A DNA stretch of 41,293 nucleotides from Fidelibacterota bacterium (lineage in GTDB: Bacteria > Marinisomatota > Marinisomatia > Marinisomatales > TCS55). Both the position numbers and the translations under genes were made by a program. How positions within the stretch are numbered: position 1 is the stretch's first letter; every line of letters begins with the position of its first letter. This document shows, piece by piece, positions 8,097-16,713 of this stretch. The notes below the pieces were generated by a model that ran no database searches, was not told the origin of the DNA, and saw only the letters and a program-made list of their open reading frames with translations. Location of the stretch: positions 1 through 41,293 of the forward strand of contig SCKQ01000017.1 in the NCBI GenBank assembly GCA_004124535.1. The letters run 5' to 3'.

Positions 8097-9944
8097 TCAG
8101 TTTCCTAAAATTTCATTAATCTTTTCAATAATTCGGCCTTTGCCAATCGGTTTACCGCGGACAAGATTCAATCCTTTTGCATCGATGAGAAAATCAGCAC
8201 GTATTATTTTGATCAACTGACCCAAATTAATCTCCGGAATCAAGACGTTCTTAAACCGAATCAGGATTTCACCAAGGTCTTTTGGCAGCGGATTCAGCCA
8301 GCGTAAATGAACATGGCTAACAGCTTTTTTGGCAGTTTGCATTTCTTCCGCAGCCGAACGGCAGGCGCCCCTGGTCCCGCCCCAGCTCAATATCAATAAT
8401 TCACCGCTGGACTTACCATAAATTTCAGTGGGTGGAATGTCGTTTACGACATTATCGACTTTTTGCTGTCGCGTGAGCGTCATATGGTGGTGATTTTCCG
8501 GATCATAGTTCACATTACCGGTTACGTCCTCTTTTTCCAAGCCGCCGATGCGGTGTTCCAGCCCTTCAGTTCCTGGGATCGCCCAGGGACGTGCCAGCGT
8601 TTCTTTATTGCGCAGGTAAGGCATGAACTGGCCATCGACCATACTGGAGGTATCTGCAAATTTGACATCGATTGGTTCCAGATCATCTACGTTGGGAATT
8701 GTCCAGGGTTCTGAACCATTGGCCAAGTAGCCATCTGTAAGCAACATGACGGGTGTCATGTATTTCAAGGCAATGCGACAGGCTTCATAAGCCGTATAGA
8801 AACAATCGCCAGGTGTAGCCGAAGCGATTACAGGCAGAGGTGCTTCACCATTACGTCCATACAACGCTTGTAATAAATCGGCTTGTTCTGTTTTGGTTGG
8901 CAATCCTGTACTGGGACCGCCGCGCTGAACGTTCACGATCACCATGGGCAGTTCCGCTATGATAGCTAATCCAAGAGCTTCTCCTTTTAATGCAATCCCG
9001 GGCCCGGACGAAGCCGTCACTGCAAGGTTGCCGGTAAACGCAGCACCAATAATGGATGTCATTCCTGCAATTTCATCTTCTGCCTGAAAAGTTTTCACAT
9101 TGTGGTGTTTTAATGCTGCAAGATGATGGAGTATATCACTGGCTGGTGTGATGGGATAGCTGCCGTAGAATAAGGGCAGTTTTGATTTTTCAGCAGCGGC
9201 CACCAGACCTAATGTTAGGGCATAATTCCCTACAATATTGCGATAAGTTCCGGCAGGTAGGTCCGCTTTATCAACTTTATAACGGGTGGTAAAAATTTCT
9301 GTTGTTTCGCCATAGTTATAACCGGCTTCCATGGCTCTCACATTGGATTCGATCAGTTCCGGCCGTTTGGCAAATTTCTTCTCCAACCAGTTTTTTGTGG
9401 TCTCCATAGGACGGTCATAAATCCAATACAACAGACCCAATGCAAATAGGTTTTTGGTTCGATTTACGGTCTTCCGAGTTAAGCCCATATCAGCACAGAC
9501 TTCTGCAACGATCTTGCTCATATCAATGGCATAGACTCGGAAATAATCTTCCAATGATCCATCTTCCAGTGGATTGGAATCGAAACCGGCATAGGTCAGA
9601 TTCTTTTTGGAGAAAGCAGCCGTATTGCAAATGAGCATTCCGCCTGGCTCCAGTTCTTCACGATGAACTTTTAGAGCAGCGGGATTCATTGCAACCAACA
9701 CATCAACTTTATCGCCGGGTGTATAAATAACCCTGGAACTGAAGTGAATTTGAAACGCACTAACTCCGGCCAATGAACCGGCGGGAGCACGGATTTCTGC
9801 AGGAAAATCCGGAAGTGTGCTTAAATCATTGCCAACAATGGCAGTGGTGTCTGTAAAACGTCCACCGGTGAGCTGCATTCCATCACCAGAGTCACCGGCA
9901 AAACGAATGACAACATCATCTACATTTTTAAGTGTTTTTTCCAT
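8097..9944 (-). CDS. korA: 2-oxoglutarate:ferredoxin oxidoreductase, alpha subunit (gamma-alpha fusion)
   Basis: This 615-residue subunit fuses the gamma domain (about residues 10-190, beginning VIRFAGDSGDGMQLTG) to the alpha, pyrimidine-binding domain (about 225-615). The alpha domain carries YPITPASDILHHLA, the FQAEDEIAGMTSIIGA segment that contacts thiamine diphosphate, and VQRGGPSTGLPTKTEQAD. This gamma-alpha fusion is the common form in bacterial KorAB. It is the first gene of korA-korB-fumC on the minus strand. The ATG at 9944 is preceded two bases upstream by TATACT on the minus strand and lacks a clear ribosome site, so translation from a very short or absent leader is possible (inference). 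Confidence 0.93.
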   Translation of the reverse strand: MEKTLKNVDDVVIRFAGDSGDGMQLTGGRFTDTTAIVGNDLSTLPDFPAEIRAPAGSLAGVSAFQIHFSSRVIYTPGDKVDVLVAMNPAALKVHREELEPGGMLICNTAAFSKKNLTYAGFDSNPLEDGSLEDYFRVYAIDMSKIVAEVCADMGLTRKTVNRTKNLFALGLLYWIYDRPMETTKNWLEKKFAKRPELIESNVRAMEAGYNYGETTEIFTTRYKVDKADLPAGTYRNIVGNYALTLGLVAAAEKSKLPLFYGSYPITPASDILHHLAALKHHNVKTFQAEDEIAGMTSIIGAAFTGNLAVTASSGPGIALKGEALGLAIIAELPMVIVNVQRGGPSTGLPTKTEQADLLQALYGRNGEAPLPVIASATPGDCFYTAYEACRIALKYMTPVMLLTDGYLANGSEPWTIPNVDDLEPIDVKFADTSSMVDGQFMPYLRNKETLARPWAIPGTEGLEHRIGGLEKEDVTGNVNYDPENHHHMTLTRQQKVDNVVNDIPPTEIYGKSSGELLILSWGGTRGACRSAAEEMQTAKKAVSHVHLRWLNPLPKDLGEILIRFKNVLIPEINLGQLIKIIRADFLIDAKGLNLVRGKPIGKGRIIEKINEILGN

Positions 9945-10124
9945 AAAGTATAAGCGGGTCTAATCTAGGGTTTAAATAAGATAAATCCAGTGAGAATTGG
10001 GACTCTATGGGCGTTCAAAAATGTTATTTTCAATCGGTTTCTGTGCCTGTCCAGTGTCAAATTTACCATGCTGTTTATACGTAAATCAATTCTAATAGAA
10101 CATGTATGTAATCATGATGAAAAA

Positions 10125-10153
10125 TTGCACCTTACCCTCTACAAGCGTAAACT
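10125..10153 (+). promoter_or_regulatory. Possible promoter of the unknown gene and selD
   Basis: TTGCAC (10125-10130) and TAAACT (10148-10153) are separated by 17 bases, which fits a weak sigma-70 arrangement. Transcription would begin just before the ATG at 10167. This is a pattern match of moderate quality in the gap between divergent genes. Confidence 0.3.
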
Positions 10154-10166
10154 TGATGGCGTTCTT

Positions 10167-10970
10167 ATGAGTCCCAAACATAATCCGAGCCAGCTTTCAA
10201 TTTTCCCGGAAATATCTGGAGACCTTTCTGCACCTTCGATTGCAACCATTCCAGAATTTGATAAAGCACTAGGCAACCTCATCAAGATGAGTGACCTGGG
10301 TGCCTTTATTCAAATCAACATTCAAGGTGTCGAAAAAATATTTTCATTGAATCTGTATGAGTTGAACATTCCCGCAGATTTCCTAAAAAACAATATCCCT
10401 CCTGCTCCAATTACTGTTCATCTCTTTCCGCAGAACACACGCAATGAATTGAAAAAACTGACTTATGAAGTAAAAGCGTTTTTTAATCGTGGCAATTCAT
10501 TTAAAACATCTTTTGGGTTTTTTCTCTTCCGTAGTCATTTTCCATCTTGGAAAACATATTTGCATGAACGACAGGAAGCACTGAACCAATATTTATCTGA
10601 TACATTGAGCAAGGGTGTTTACGGACAGTATTTTTTAGATCATTTTCAGCAAGGATATGATTATTTAAAAGATGCTGCAGATGAAACAGCGCCTTGGGTT
10701 TTCCGGGAAAAACTTTTGTTGAAGGATATTCAGGAAGTCCGCAATAATCTCATGGAAACACAGGCAACACTATCTGCTTTAACAGCCACTGATCTGGATT
10801 TTCCATTTCAAGTATTAGCAATGAAAACAACCCATATACCCATGGTGCTTCATCAGTATCAATCGCAAATCCATGTTCATTCTATTTTTAAAACGATCCA
10901 TTTAGAATATTTAACTGATATTGATGTCAATACCATTGAAGATGTACGCAAGTTGACAGATAAACTATAA
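10167..10970 (+). CDS. Unrecognised protein translationally coupled to selD
   Basis: I do not recognise this protein. From the ATG at 10167 it has 267 residues (MSPKHNPSQLSIFPEI...). The frame stays open upstream to a GTG at 9990 and an ATG at 10068, so the start is uncertain; I prefer 10167 because a weak promoter fits just before it. No signal peptide, membrane helix or Cys-rich motif is seen. The middle alternates strands and charged helices. Some features (a 'PPAP...LFPQNTRNELKKL' segment, then 'FGFFLFRSHFPSWKTYLHERQEALN') vaguely recall DUF3150-type proteins, but this is too weak to name. Its TAA stop overlaps the selD ATG by one base (TAATG), so the two are very probably translated together and may act in one pathway. 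Confidence 0.7.
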   Translation: MSPKHNPSQLSIFPEISGDLSAPSIATIPEFDKALGNLIKMSDLGAFIQINIQGVEKIFSLNLYELNIPADFLKNNIPPAPITVHLFPQNTRNELKKLTYEVKAFFNRGNSFKTSFGFFLFRSHFPSWKTYLHERQEALNQYLSDTLSKGVYGQYFLDHFQQGYDYLKDAADETAPWVFREKLLLKDIQEVRNNLMETQATLSALTATDLDFPFQVLAMKTTHIPMVLHQYQSQIHVHSIFKTIHLEYLTDIDVNTIEDVRKLTDKL

Positions 10971-12019
10971 TGATGACTAAAGAACAGATTAGACTAACTA
11001 CACTTTCCCACGGCAGTGGTTGAGCATGTAAAATAGGTCCAAAAGACCTGGCCCAGGTTCTGGGTCAACTCAACCTACCGCAAGATGATCGGGTCATAGT
11101 TGGCTTTGACGGCGCTGACGATGCCGCTGTGGTACGTTTGGATGGTGACAGATTTATCGTCCAGACAGTAGATTTTTTCACTCCAATTGTGGATGATCCC
11201 TATCAATACGGCCAGATCGCCGCGGCCAATTCACTTTCGGATATCTATGCAATGGGTGGGACTCCGTTGTTTGCCTTGAATATTGTTGGCTTTCCTATCA
11301 ATGAATTACCCAAATCGATTTTATCTGACATATTACAAGGGGGTGCTGATAAAGCTGCAGAAGCGGGAATTTCTATTGTAGGTGGTCATTCTGTTGATGA
11401 TCATGAACCCAAATATGGTTTGGTTGTTACCGGTGAAGTTGAAAAAAACAAATTGGTGCGCAACAATGGCGCCCAGCCGGGTGATGTCCTTATTTTAACC
11501 AAACCACTTGGCACAGGAATCATATCCACAGCAATCAAAAAAGAAAAAGCTTCAGAAGAACAAATCAATGCAGTTGTGGAATCCATGTCTGCATTAAATA
11601 AAGCTGCCGCTGATGCTATGAACGGATTGGATATTCATGCTGTCACCGATGTGACTGGCTTTGGGTTGTTAGGTCACTTGCGGGAAATGTGCCTGGCCAG
11701 CGATGTGTCTGCAGAGATTAATTTCAGGAATTTGGACTTTCTGAAGGGTGTTCGTGAACTGGCTGAAGCTGGAGTTGTTCCTGGCGGTACAAAACGCAAC
11801 CTGGATTTCGTAAAGGATGATGTGATCTTTGATAAAAAACTGTCAGAAGTAGAGCAATTACTGACAGCAGATGCACAAACATCTGGAGGATTGTTAATTG
11901 CAATGCCCGAAAAATCTGTTCCTGATTATATAAATAATATGGATCCTGATTATTTTTATAAGCCAGTTCAGATCGGTATGATCACTAATAAAACAGTATA
12001 TCTCATTTCAGTTAATTAA
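10970..12019 (+). CDS. selD: Selenide, water dikinase SelD with in-frame UGA (selenocysteine)
   Basis: SelD makes selenophosphate from selenide and ATP, the selenium donor for selenocysteine-tRNA and for 2-selenouridine in tRNA. Without the UGA the open frame would begin only at 11129 and lack the catalytic N-terminus. Read from the ATG at 10970 (or 10973), the frame gives MTKEQIRLTTLSHGSG, then UGA at 11021-11023, then ACKIGPKDLAQ. This is exactly the G-x-G-(C/U)-x-C-K catalytic loop, with UGA at the catalytic Cys/Sec position, followed by the catalytic Lys. Downstream motifs include FDGADDAAVV, VDFFTPIVDDPYQYGQIAA, SDIYAMGG and VTDVTGFGLLGHL. Total length of about 349 residues matches the family. 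A hairpin able to serve as a SECIS element follows the UGA. Sec-containing SelD proteins are known in diverse bacteria, so this is most likely a true selenoprotein, not a pseudogene. Confidence 0.93.
11021..11064 (+). promoter_or_regulatory. Candidate bacterial SECIS element of selD
   Basis: The UGA (11021-11023) is followed by a stem AGGTC/GACCT (11035-11039 with 11045-11049) with loop CAAAA, placing the loop 17-21 bases after the UGA. Overlapping alternatives are ACCTG/CAGGT (46-50 with 54-58 of the 11000s) and CCCAG/CTGGG (11052-11056 with 11060-11064). Bacterial SECIS elements sit just downstream of the UGA within the coding region, so position and form fit. SelB recognition is not shown by sequence alone. 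Confidence 0.55.
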
Positions 12020-12069
12020 CCCCGATCAATTTAATCGTAAATAGTCCTTGTCTTGCATTTTAATACCCC

Positions 12070-12099
12070 GGTAAATTTACCCGACAAAAATAGTCGGGT
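12070..12099. promoter_or_regulatory. Twin palindromes, likely operator of the SUF operon
   Basis: Two palindromes lie side by side before the regulator's ATG (12105). The first is the perfect 12-mer GGTAAATTTACC (12070-12081). The second is ACCCGAC/GTCGGGT (12079-12085 with 12093-12099) around a seven-base A/T loop. They share ACC. Rrf2-family regulators bind such dyads near their own promoters, so autoregulation is the natural reading (inference). The second arm could also form an RNA hairpin close to the start codon. Confidence 0.5.
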
Positions 12100-12104
12100 T
12101 AGAT

Positions 12105-12503
12105 ATGCTTAAAATTACAAGAAAAGTTGAATACGCCTTGATTGCCCTGCGTCATATGCAAGAAAAGGAAAAAGACGAATTGACCAATGCCAAGGAAATT
12201 GCAGAACAATATGGCATGCCTGTTGAGCTCTTGGCGAAAACCTTACAGCACTTGGCTCGGGAAAAAATTGTAGAAGCTGTTCAGGGGCCTCATGGAGGTT
12301 ATCGCATAAAGAAATGTCTGGAAGATATCAATATGAAAGACTTCTTTGAAAAAATGGAAGGTCCCTTGGGAATAATGGACTGCTATTTTGATTCAGATTG
12401 CACGCTTGTCCCTATGTGCAATATTCGCACACCGATTCAACGCATCAACGAAAGCATACGCTCCATGTTTGAGAATATGTCCGTCGGTGAGATTACCCAG
12501 TGA
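12105..12503 (+). CDS. Rrf2-family Fe-S-sensing regulator of the SUF operon
   Basis: A 132-residue cytosolic transcription regulator. Residues 1-70 form the winged helix-turn-helix (KVEYALIALRHM..., then GMPVELLAKTLQHLAREKIVEAVQGPHGGYRI). Three cysteines at 93, 99 and 105 are spaced C-x5-C-x5-C, the spacing that binds a [2Fe-2S] cluster in IscR. The protein therefore probably senses cluster supply and controls the SUF operon that it heads. The upstream twin palindromes are candidate binding sites. Names in use for this role (iscR, sufR) cover different lineages, so I give no symbol. The gap to the next gene is only a few bases. Confidence 0.9.
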   Translation: MLKITRKVEYALIALRHMQEKEKDELTNAKEIAEQYGMPVELLAKTLQHLAREKIVEAVQGPHGGYRIKKCLEDINMKDFFEKMEGPLGIMDCYFDSDCTLVPMCNIRTPIQRINESIRSMFENMSVGEITQ

Positions 12504-12510
12504 GGCAATG

Positions 12511-12855
12511 ATGGCAATTGATAAAGAACAAATTATTGAGGTTTTAAAACAATGTTATGACCCGGAGCTCCCTGTTGATCTCTGGAGCCTGGGACTTATT
12601 TATGAAATCAAAATTGAAAACACAAAAGTTGATATTACCATGTCATTAACAACTCCTGGTTGCGGCATGGGTCAGCAAATGGCAGAAGATATCAAAACAA
12701 AAGTGTCCAGTTTAGACGGTGTTGAAGAAACAACAGTTGAAGTGACCTTTCAACCGCCGTGGAATCCAGAAATGATGAAGGATGAAGCCAGGGAAAAACT
12801 GGGCTTCTCCCCTAGCAAAACTCAATCAGAAAATGTGTCAACGGAGTGGGAGTAA
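12511..12855 (+). CDS. MIP18/DUF59-family Fe-S assembly protein
   Basis: A 114-residue single-domain member of the MIP18 (DUF59, PaaD-like) family. It shows the family pattern: VLKQCYDPELPVDLWSLGLIY, then the TMSLTTPGCGMGQ segment with the conserved Cys, and the C-terminal VEVTFQPPWNPEMM. Such proteins help in Fe-S cluster assembly or delivery; the Cys in TPGCGM is important for function in relatives. The ATG at 12511 is chosen because GAGG lies five bases before it; an adjacent ATG at 12508 is possible, and the longer frame from 12388 overlaps the regulator and has no matching homology. A second MIP18-type domain occurs in SufT later in the same operon. The last 17 residues are a hydrophilic tail. 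Confidence 0.88.
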   Translation: MAIDKEQIIEVLKQCYDPELPVDLWSLGLIYEIKIENTKVDITMSLTTPGCGMGQQMAEDIKTKVSSLDGVEETTVEVTFQPPWNPEMMKDEAREKLGFSPSKTQSENVSTEWE

Positions 12856-12857
12856 AT

Positions 12858-13229
12858 ATGGCTGATAAAACACAAGAAAAATTAATAGAAGATTTTGCAA
12901 ATGCTACTATAACAGTGTCACCTAAAGCTATTGAGCGTATCAAGAATGCCATGAAAATGGAAGGCAAAGAAGGATGGGCACTGCGTACGGGTGTTGATGG
13001 TGGTGGTTGTTCAGGGATGAATTACAAAATGTCATTTGATAATAAACAGGGTGAAATGGATAAAGTGATTGAAAGTAATGGTCTAAAAATTTTATGTGAT
13101 CTAAAGAGCTGGCTTTATTTACGTGGAATGGAGATCGATTTTTCCAATGATTTGCTGAACGGTGGTTTTAAGATCCATAATCCCAACGCCAACAGAACCT
13201 GCGGCTGCGGAACGAGTTTTTCTGTTTAA
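12858..13229 (+). CDS. A-type Fe-S carrier (HesB/IscA/SufA family)
   Basis: A 123-residue A-type carrier that accepts clusters from the SufBCD scaffold and passes them to target proteins. The three invariant cysteines are present: Cys51 in GGGCSGMNY, and Cys115 and Cys117 in RTCGCGTSF. The frame is open back to GTG 12846, but the ATG at 12858 has a GGGAG site at proper distance. A charged 15-residue N-terminal extension precedes the domain. It sits two bases after the MIP18 gene and just before sufB. SufA, ErpA and IscA cannot be separated by eye; gene position favours the SufA role. Confidence 0.9.
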   Translation: MADKTQEKLIEDFANATITVSPKAIERIKNAMKMEGKEGWALRTGVDGGGCSGMNYKMSFDNKQGEMDKVIESNGLKILCDLKSWLYLRGMEIDFSNDLLNGGFKIHNPNANRTCGCGTSFSV

Positions 13230-13247
13230 TTAAAGTCTAAAAATATT

Positions 13248-14684
13248 ATGTCCGAAGTAATCGAAAAAGCCATAGAGCAAGATTATAAGTACGGGTTTGT
13301 CACTGACATTGAGCAGGACACCCTCCCTCCCGGTTTAAATGAAGATGTGATTCGTACCATCTCTGCTATAAAAAAAGAACCAGAATTCATGCTGAAATGG
13401 CGCTTAAAGTCCTATCGTCAATGGCTCAAAATGGGAGAACCGACATGGGCAAAAGTAGATTATAATGAAATTGATTACCAAGCTATCAGTTATTATTCTG
13501 CCCCAAAGAAAAATGAATTGAAAAGTTTGGACGAAGTAGACCCTGAAATTTTGGAAACTTACAAAAAACTGGGGATTCCCCTGGAAGAGCAAAAAATGCT
13601 GGCTGGCGTGGCGGTGGATGCTGTGTTTGATTCTGTATCTGTAGCAACCACATTTAAAGAAGAATTGAAAAAACACGGTGTCATATTTTGCCCCTTTTCT
13701 GAAGCTGTCCAGAATCATCCAGAACTGATTAAAAAATATCTGGGATCAGTAGTTCCCCACACCGATAATTATTTTGCAGCTCTCAATTCAGCAGTATTCA
13801 CCGATGGCAGTTTCGTCTATATTCCAAAGGGGGTGCGCTGCCCAATGGAACTCTCAACATATTTCCGCATCAACGCCGCCAACACTGGCCAATTTGAACG
13901 GACGCTCATTATCGCTGACGAAGGCAGTTATGTCAGTTATCTTGAAGGCTGCACGGCCCCTAAGCGGGATGAGAATCAGCTCCATGCTGCAGTTGTAGAA
14001 CTGATCGCTCATAAAGATGCCACCATCAAATATTCCACAGTTCAAAACTGGTATCCCGGTGATCCAAAAACTGGTAAAGGCGGTATCTACAATTTTGTAA
14101 CCAAACGCGGAACGTGTTTGGAGGAAAATTCCAAGATCTCATGGACGCAAGTCGAAACCGGTTCGGCCATCACTTGGAAATATCCATCCTGTATTTTAAA
14201 AGGCGATAATTCAGTGGGAGAATTTTATTCTGTAGCCCTAACTAACAATTTTCAACAAGCCGACACTGGGACTAAAATGGTGCACATCGGCAAGAACACC
14301 AAAAGTACCATTATATCTAAAGGAATTTCAGCCGGTAAAGGCCGGCAAACATATCGAGGTGGGGTAAAGATCATGAAAAATGCCGATAATGCACGAAATT
14401 ATTCACAATGTGACTCCATGCTCATTGGTGATAAATGTAAAGCTTATACTTTCCCATATATTGATGTCCGCAACTCCAGCGCTCAAATGGAACACGAAGC
14501 ATCCACATCTTCCATTGGTGAAGACCAGATTTATTACTGCAATCAGCGGGGCATTCCTACAGAAGATGCCATATCCCTCATCGTAAACGGCTTCTGCAAA
14601 GAAGTCTTTAAAGAACTACCAATGGAATTTGCTGTGGAAGCCCAGAAACTCATGGAGGTGAGTCTGGAAGGCAGCGTTGGTTAA
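13248..14684 (+). CDS. sufB: Fe-S assembly scaffold SufB
   Basis: The 478-residue scaffold subunit of the SufBC2D complex, on which Fe-S clusters are built in the cytosol. Typical segments are the N-terminal [29 protein letters not shown], the core [29 protein letters not shown], and the C-terminal [20 protein letters not shown] followed by [22 protein letters not shown]. The last holds the Cys and Glu implicated in cluster formation in the E. coli protein. The length matches the family (about 470-495). Genes flanking it on both sides belong to the same pathway. Confidence 0.97.
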   Translation: MSEVIEKAIEQDYKYGFVTDIEQDTLPPGLNEDVIRTISAIKKEPEFMLKWRLKSYRQWLKMGEPTWAKVDYNEIDYQAISYYSAPKKNELKSLDEVDPEILETYKKLGIPLEEQKMLAGVAVDAVFDSVSVATTFKEELKKHGVIFCPFSEAVQNHPELIKKYLGSVVPHTDNYFAALNSAVFTDGSFVYIPKGVRCPMELSTYFRINAANTGQFERTLIIADEGSYVSYLEGCTAPKRDENQLHAAVVELIAHKDATIKYSTVQNWYPGDPKTGKGGIYNFVTKRGTCLEENSKISWTQVETGSAITWKYPSCILKGDNSVGEFYSVALTNNFQQADTGTKMVHIGKNTKSTIISKGISAGKGRQTYRGGVKIMKNADNARNYSQCDSMLIGDKCKAYTFPYIDVRNSSAQMEHEASTSSIGEDQIYYCNQRGIPTEDAISLIVNGFCKEVFKELPMEFAVEAQKLMEVSLEGSVG

Positions 14685-14710
14685 GCAACTATTTATTGAA
14701 TCAGGAAATC

Positions 14711-15448
14711 ATGTTAGAAATAAAAAATTTATACGTCCGCATTAAAGATAAGGAAATTATTAAAGGTGTTGATCTCACAATAAAGGCAGGTGAACTCCAT
14801 GCCCTCATGGGACGCAACGGTTCGGGCAAAAGCACCTTAGCCCATGTCATTACCGGTAAGGACGGTTATGAAATTGAAGGTGATATTCTCTTTAACGGCG
14901 AAAGCATTTTGGATAAAACTCCGGAAGAACGTGCTTTGGATGGGATCTTCATGTCCTTTCAATATCCTGTGGTAATTCCCGGAGTCAACAATATGTATTT
15001 CTTAAAGGCTGCGCTGAATGCTCGTCGTAAAAACAAGGGTGAAGCTGAATTGGATGCCATGGATTTTCTTACCCTCATCAAAGCGAAGATCAAGCAGGTG
15101 GGGATGGATGAAAGTTATTTAAGTCGAGCAGTGAATGATGGTTTTTCCGGGGGTGAGAAAAAACGGAATGAAATTCTACAGTTATTAACTCTTGAGCCAA
15201 TATTTGCCATTTTAGACGAGACCGATTCCGGACTGGACATCGATGCAATGAAAGTTATTGCCAATGGTATAAATGAATATCGAAATGGTGATCGCGCGAT
15301 TTTTGCCATCACCCACTATCAACGGTTGTTGGACTACATGAAACCGGATATGGTCCACGTCATGATTGATGGGCAGATCGTCAAAACCGGCGATATTGAA
15401 TTGGTTTATGAATTGGAAGCAAAAGGATATTCCTGGCTGGAAAACTAA
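14711..15448 (+). CDS. sufC: Fe-S assembly ATPase SufC
   Basis: The 245-residue ABC-type ATPase of SufBC2D; ATP binding opens the scaffold to allow cluster building. Walker A is GRNGSGKST (Lys40), the signature loop is FSGGEKKRNEILQ, and Walker B is FAILDETDSGLDID, which is the SufC-specific form. The ATG at 14711 gives the standard start MLEIKNLYVRI and has AGGA upstream; the open frame back to a TTG at 14696 is not needed. Its stop overlaps the sufD ATG by one base (TAATG), indicating translational coupling. Confidence 0.97.
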   Translation: MLEIKNLYVRIKDKEIIKGVDLTIKAGELHALMGRNGSGKSTLAHVITGKDGYEIEGDILFNGESILDKTPEERALDGIFMSFQYPVVIPGVNNMYFLKAALNARRKNKGEAELDAMDFLTLIKAKIKQVGMDESYLSRAVNDGFSGGEKKRNEILQLLTLEPIFAILDETDSGLDIDAMKVIANGINEYRNGDRAIFAITHYQRLLDYMKPDMVHVMIDGQIVKTGDIELVYELEAKGYSWLEN

Positions 15449-16713
15449 TGCAGCATTATCGATCAGAATTAGAGTCATTACAGGCCAATGGGTCTGCTGA
15501 GCCTAAAGAGCTTTCAGCCTTACGAAGCAAAGCTTTCAGTCGATTTACTGAATTGGGTTTTCCCACCAAGAAATGGGAAGACTGGCAATTCACGGACTTT
15601 TCTCTTTTCCACAAATCTCATTTTAGAATGACCACAGCTGAAGACTTGCAGCCAGCTTTGGACTATCCAGTCGAGCCATTTAAAGATTGTTATTCGATCA
15701 TCATCTTGAATGGGCACTTTCAACAAGATAGATCCAACGTTCCTGACGGTGTTACCATTCGCACACTCCTCGATGTTTTCATGGATGATGAATTGACTGA
15801 TTTCTTAAATGCCGAAGAAAATCCATTTGTAGCATTGAATACTTCGTTGATGAATAGCGGACTTGCCATTGATATAGCTGACCAAGTTCAGTTAAGTAGG
15901 CCCATTCATTATCAGTTTATTACGACTGGACTTAAAGATAATATTATGAATCATCCGCGTTTGCTCATCAGAATGGGTAAAAACAGTTCGGCTGAATTCA
16001 TTGAACATTATAAAGGTGATACCCCATCTCTTTATTGGAATAATTGTGTCACTATATCAGAATTGAGTGAAAACAGTATCCTTAACCACAATCGTATTCA
16101 GGAAGATACTAGTTATCATGTTGGCAACATGGAATATCACTTACAAAAAGATGCAATATTGAATTCAACTATATTTAACCAGGGGACTGAATTATATCGC
16201 GGCGATATCAGAATCAATTTTTATGGCAGGAATGCCACTGCAAAACTAAATGGGCTTTCGTTAATGAAAGATAACCAGCATATGGATATACGAGTGATCG
16301 TTGACCATAAGCAACCTCATTGCAACAGCAGTCAATTCTTTAAATATATTCTGGATGATAAAGCCAGTGGAGTTTTTAACGGAAAGATTGTGGTCCGTGA
16401 AAACAGCCACAAAACAGACTCAAAACAGTCCAATAAAAATTTATTATTGAGTAAAAATGCAAGCATGCATTCCAATCCTCAATTGGAGATTTATACCGAT
16501 GATGTACGCTGTACCCATGGTTCAAGTACTGGACAATTAAGTGAAGATGCTCTTTATTATTTACGTTCAAGAGGAATTGAAACAGCTTTTGCCCAACGAC
16601 TCATGGTGGAAGGTTTTGCTGCTGAAATTTTAGCAAATATTAAAGACGAAGGCACAGCAGCATATTTAAATAAAAAACTTACTTCGTGGCTGGAAAGTTT
16701 AGAAAATGGATGA
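15448..16713 (+). CDS. sufD: Fe-S assembly protein SufD
   Basis: The 421-residue paralogue of SufB and partner in the SufBC2D complex. The N-terminal helical part has GFPTKKWEDWQFTDFS, a typical SufD motif. The beta-helix core follows, with INFYGRNATAKLNGLS and the C-terminal HSNPQLEIYTDDVRCTHGSS, DALYYLRSRGIE and LMVEGFAAEIL. The conserved His in the CTHGSS segment matches the residue implicated in iron acquisition in SufD. The start overlaps the sufC stop, and the end overlaps the sufU start by 8 bp. Confidence 0.96.
   Translation: MQHYRSELESLQANGSAEPKELSALRSKAFSRFTELGFPTKKWEDWQFTDFSLFHKSHFRMTTAEDLQPALDYPVEPFKDCYSIIILNGHFQQDRSNVPDGVTIRTLLDVFMDDELTDFLNAEENPFVALNTSLMNSGLAIDIADQVQLSRPIHYQFITTGLKDNIMNHPRLLIRMGKNSSAEFIEHYKGDTPSLYWNNCVTISELSENSILNHNRIQEDTSYHVGNMEYHLQKDAILNSTIFNQGTELYRGDIRINFYGRNATAKLNGLSLMKDNQHMDIRVIVDHKQPHCNSSQFFKYILDDKASGVFNGKIVVRENSHKTDSKQSNKNLLLSKNASMHSNPQLEIYTDDVRCTHGSSTGQLSEDALYYLRSRGIETAFAQRLMVEGFAAEILANIKDEGTAAYLNKKLTSWLESLENG

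Noticed and set aside
11021..11023. The UGA in selD as a nonsense mutation or sequencing error
   Set aside because: It sits exactly at the catalytic Cys/Sec residue, both sides are in the same frame with conserved motifs, and a hairpin of suitable position follows.
12388..12510. Longer start for the first MIP18-family protein
   Set aside because: It lies inside the regulator gene in another frame; a good ribosome site supports 12511.
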